Shown here piece by piece: positions 62,393 through 64,000 of a stretch of DNA of 64,000 bases (positions within the stretch are counted from its first letter, which is position 1; every line of letters starts with the position of its first letter). This stretch comes from an uncultured Bacillota bacterium (GTDB lineage Bacteria; Bacillota_I; Bacilli_A; RFN20; CAG-288), in NCBI GenBank assembly GCA_949300365.1, contig CASGEC010000001.1, positions 22,545 to 86,544 of the forward strand. The letters are read 5' to 3'. Made by a program: the position numbers and the translations under genes. The notes under the pieces are model-generated. The model ran no database searches, was not told the DNA's origin, and worked only from the letters and a program-made list of their open reading frames with translations.

Positions 62393-63508
62393 ATGAGCTT
62401 AACCGCAGGTATCGTCGGCTTGCCTAACGTCGGCAAGTCCACACTCTTCAACGCCATCACCAACAGCAATGTCCTTGCTGAGAACTATCCCTTCGCGACT
62501 ATCCAGCCCAACACCGGAGTCGTCGAGGTGCGCGATCCCCGTTTCGACAAGTTGGTCGAGATCTTCCATCCGCGCAAGCAGGTCCGTGCCACCTTCGAAT
62601 TCACCGATATCGCCGGCCTTGTCAAGGGTGCCAGCAAGGGAGAGGGACTTGGAAACCAGTTCCTCGGCAATATCCGCAATACCGATTGCATCGTCCATGT
62701 CGTCCGCTGCTTCGAGAATCCGGACATCATTTCCTACAATGGCCGGGCCGTCGATCCGGTAAGCGATGCCACGGAAGTCAACCTGGAGCTGATCCTTTCG
62801 GATATCGACGTCCTCAAGAAGCGTCTCGACAAGATCGGAAGGAAGGCCCAGATGACAAAGGACAAGGATGGCCTTATCGAAGTCTCCGCCATCAACAAGA
62901 TCCTCGATGCCCTGCAGCATGAGAAGATGGCCAAGGATGCCGATCTTTCCCTGGAAGAGAGGGAGAAGGTCTCCGACTTTGCCCTCATCACCATGAAGCC
63001 GGTCATCTATGTCGGCAACATCGACGAGGAAAGCTATGCCGACCCGATGAAGAATCCTTACTTCGTCAAGCTGACGGAATATGCCAAGAGCCAGGGCGCG
63101 GAATGCATTCCTGTCTCCGCCTTGATCGAGGAGGAGCTTTCCAAGGTCTCCCCGGAAGACAGGAAGGAATACCTGGAATCCCTGGGGACGAGCCTGACGG
63201 GTCTTGACAAGATCACGATGGCGGCTTACCACATCCTCGGCCTTCGCACCTTCTTCACCGGCGGCGAGGACGAGGTCCGTGCCTGGACATTCCATGATGG
63301 CATGACGGCTCCGGAGTGTGCCGGCGTCATCCATTCCGACTTCCAGAAGTTCTTCCTCAAGGCGGAAGTCTATGCCTATGACGACCTTATCGAATACGGA
63401 ACGGAAGCCAACGTGAAGGCGAGCGGAAAGATGATGACCGTCGGCAAGGACTACAAGGTGAAGGACGGCGACATCCTCTATATCCGCTCTGCTGCCGCCA
63501 AGAAGTAG
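62393..63508 (+). CDS. ychF: redox-regulated ATPase/GTPase YchF (Obg superfamily)
   Basis: 371 aa, normal family length. P-loop 'GLPNVGKST' (residues 8-16), the switch region 'ATIQPNTGVVEVRDPR', 'FTDIAGLVKGASKGEGLGNQFL', and the NKxD-equivalent 'MKPVIYVGNIDEE'. C-terminal TGS domain 'RTFFTGGEDEVRAWTFHDGMTAPECAGVIHSDF' is intact. Ribosome-associated ATPase. Followed after 12 nt by ispF. Confidence 0.98.
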   Translation: MSLTAGIVGLPNVGKSTLFNAITNSNVLAENYPFATIQPNTGVVEVRDPRFDKLVEIFHPRKQVRATFEFTDIAGLVKGASKGEGLGNQFLGNIRNTDCIVHVVRCFENPDIISYNGRAVDPVSDATEVNLELILSDIDVLKKRLDKIGRKAQMTKDKDGLIEVSAINKILDALQHEKMAKDADLSLEEREKVSDFALITMKPVIYVGNIDEESYADPMKNPYFVKLTEYAKSQGAECIPVSALIEEELSKVSPEDRKEYLESLGTSLTGLDKITMAAYHILGLRTFFTGGEDEVRAWTFHDGMTAPECAGVIHSDFQKFFLKAEVYAYDDLIEYGTEANVKASGKMMTVGKDYKVKDGDILYIRSAAAKK

Positions 63509-63520
63509 GAGGCTTTCATC

Positions 63521-64000
63521 ATGACAGACATTCGCACGGGATTCGGCTATGACATCCATCGGCTCGTCGAAGGGGAATACCTTCTTCTCTGCCGTGTCCG
63601 CATCCCTTCCGACAAGATGATCGACGCCCATTCGGATGGCGATATCGTCCTTCATGCCCTCGCCCAATCCCTCTTCTCCGCCTTGGGACTTGATGACATC
63701 GGGACCTATTTCCCGGATACGGTCAATGAGACGGCCGGAATGGCCTCCGTCCTTCTTGTGGAGAAGGCCCTAAAGGAGATGGAGAAGAGAAACTACCATC
63801 TTACGAACGTCGCTCTTGCCATCCAGCTTCAGAGCCCGAAGCTTGCCGACTACAAACCGAAGATCAAGGAGAGCCTATCCCATATTCTTGCCTTGGACGA
63901 GGAAAGGATTGCCGTCCATGCCAACACGGGCGAGCATCTTGGACCCATCGGCGAGGGAAAGGGCATCGCCTGCTATTGCGTGACGACGATTGTCAAGGAT
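63521..64000 (+). CDS. ispF: 2-C-methyl-D-erythritol 2,4-cyclodiphosphate synthase, cut by window edge
   Basis: First 160 codons. Starts 'MTDIRTGFGYDIHRLVEGEY' with the metal ligands D10 and H12, then 'DAHSDGDIVLHALAQSLFSALGLDDIGTYFPDT' with the third ligand His, and 'NTGEHLGPIGEGKGIACY', the CDP-binding end. Fourth-from-last step region of the MEP isoprenoid pathway: makes MEcPP from CDP-ME-2-phosphate. Somewhat divergent: the usual 'LGGV' is 'LCRV' and 'KATT' is 'HANT'. RBS TAGGAGG. Only the final residues should be missing. Confidence 0.88.
   Translation, partial: MTDIRTGFGYDIHRLVEGEYLLLCRVRIPSDKMIDAHSDGDIVLHALAQSLFSALGLDDIGTYFPDTVNETAGMASVLLVEKALKEMEKRNYHLTNVALAIQLQSPKLADYKPKIKESLSHILALDEERIAVHANTGEHLGPIGEGKGIACYCVTTIVKD

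Overview
The window looks like a chromosomal segment of an uncultured gut-type Firmicute (Bacillota, class Bacilli, near the Erysipelotrichales/RF39/Mollicutes side of the class). The evidence is Shine-Dalgarno-rich, tightly packed genes; an F-ATPase whose b subunit is a lipoprotein, as in Mollicutes; a dnaE-polA-fpg/coaE cluster; and two GT4 enzymes of the diacylglycerol-glycosyltransferase type. UGA is used as an ordinary stop (for example atpD, the lytic-type ATGA junctions) and Trp is UGG, so this is not a code-4 mycoplasma. The affiliation is inference; no rRNA is present.

Layout. 1-5.3 kb: the end of an AraC regulator, an unknown gene, and a five-gene redox operon (flavin reductase, lipoprotein flavodoxin, flavodoxin, carboxymuconolactone decarboxylase-cupin fusion, ABM monooxygenase). 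It is divergent from a TetR regulator, and the two share overlapping promoters and an operator. 5.4-8.2 kb: an ABC ATPase/permease/YtrA-type GntR operon followed by a secreted protein and a small membrane protein. 8.3-11.5 kb: an accessory strip beside two tRNA genes (Ser-UGA, Val-GAC), with a GNAT-AP2-pyrophosphatase chimera, a hexapeptide acetyltransferase and a YdeI-like protein. 11.6-18.6 kb: a complete F-type ATP synthase operon (I-a-c-b-delta-alpha-gamma-beta-epsilon).

18.9-33.2 kb is a glycan-degradation region. It has an intracellular GH3 enzyme, a LytTR/GHKL two-component system behind a G9 tract and an 18-bp palindrome, and two large membrane-anchored GH3 enzymes with permuted domain order. 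A lipoprotein carrying InlB-type repeats and a CBM-like domain is translationally coupled to the second of these. 33.4 kb has a 37-codon membrane peptide with a strong RBS. 33.9-47.4 kb is mostly housekeeping: upp, a GT4, a Fpg-CoaE fusion, polA, dnaE, an RlmB-type methyltransferase, a sigma-like protein and pnp.

47.6-51.6 kb is an AT-richer defence/mobile island: a DUF5131 protein, a Dam-like methylase with a PD-(D/E)XK endonuclease, a divergent XRE controller with two inverted-repeat operators, and a frameshifted DUF4143 ATPase remnant. 51.6-64 kb: a second GT4, an MFS transporter, M32 and M3 peptidases, an mscS-GT2-nnrD operon, an InlB-repeat lipoprotein, ychF and a partial ispF.

Most unusual points: the GNAT-AP2-PPase chimera; an ATP synthase c subunit with a two-carboxylate ion-site pattern and a degraded glycine motif; the compact restriction-modification control region; the possible AUA start; and the regulated, permuted GH3 surface system. 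No CRISPR array and no insertion sequence were seen.
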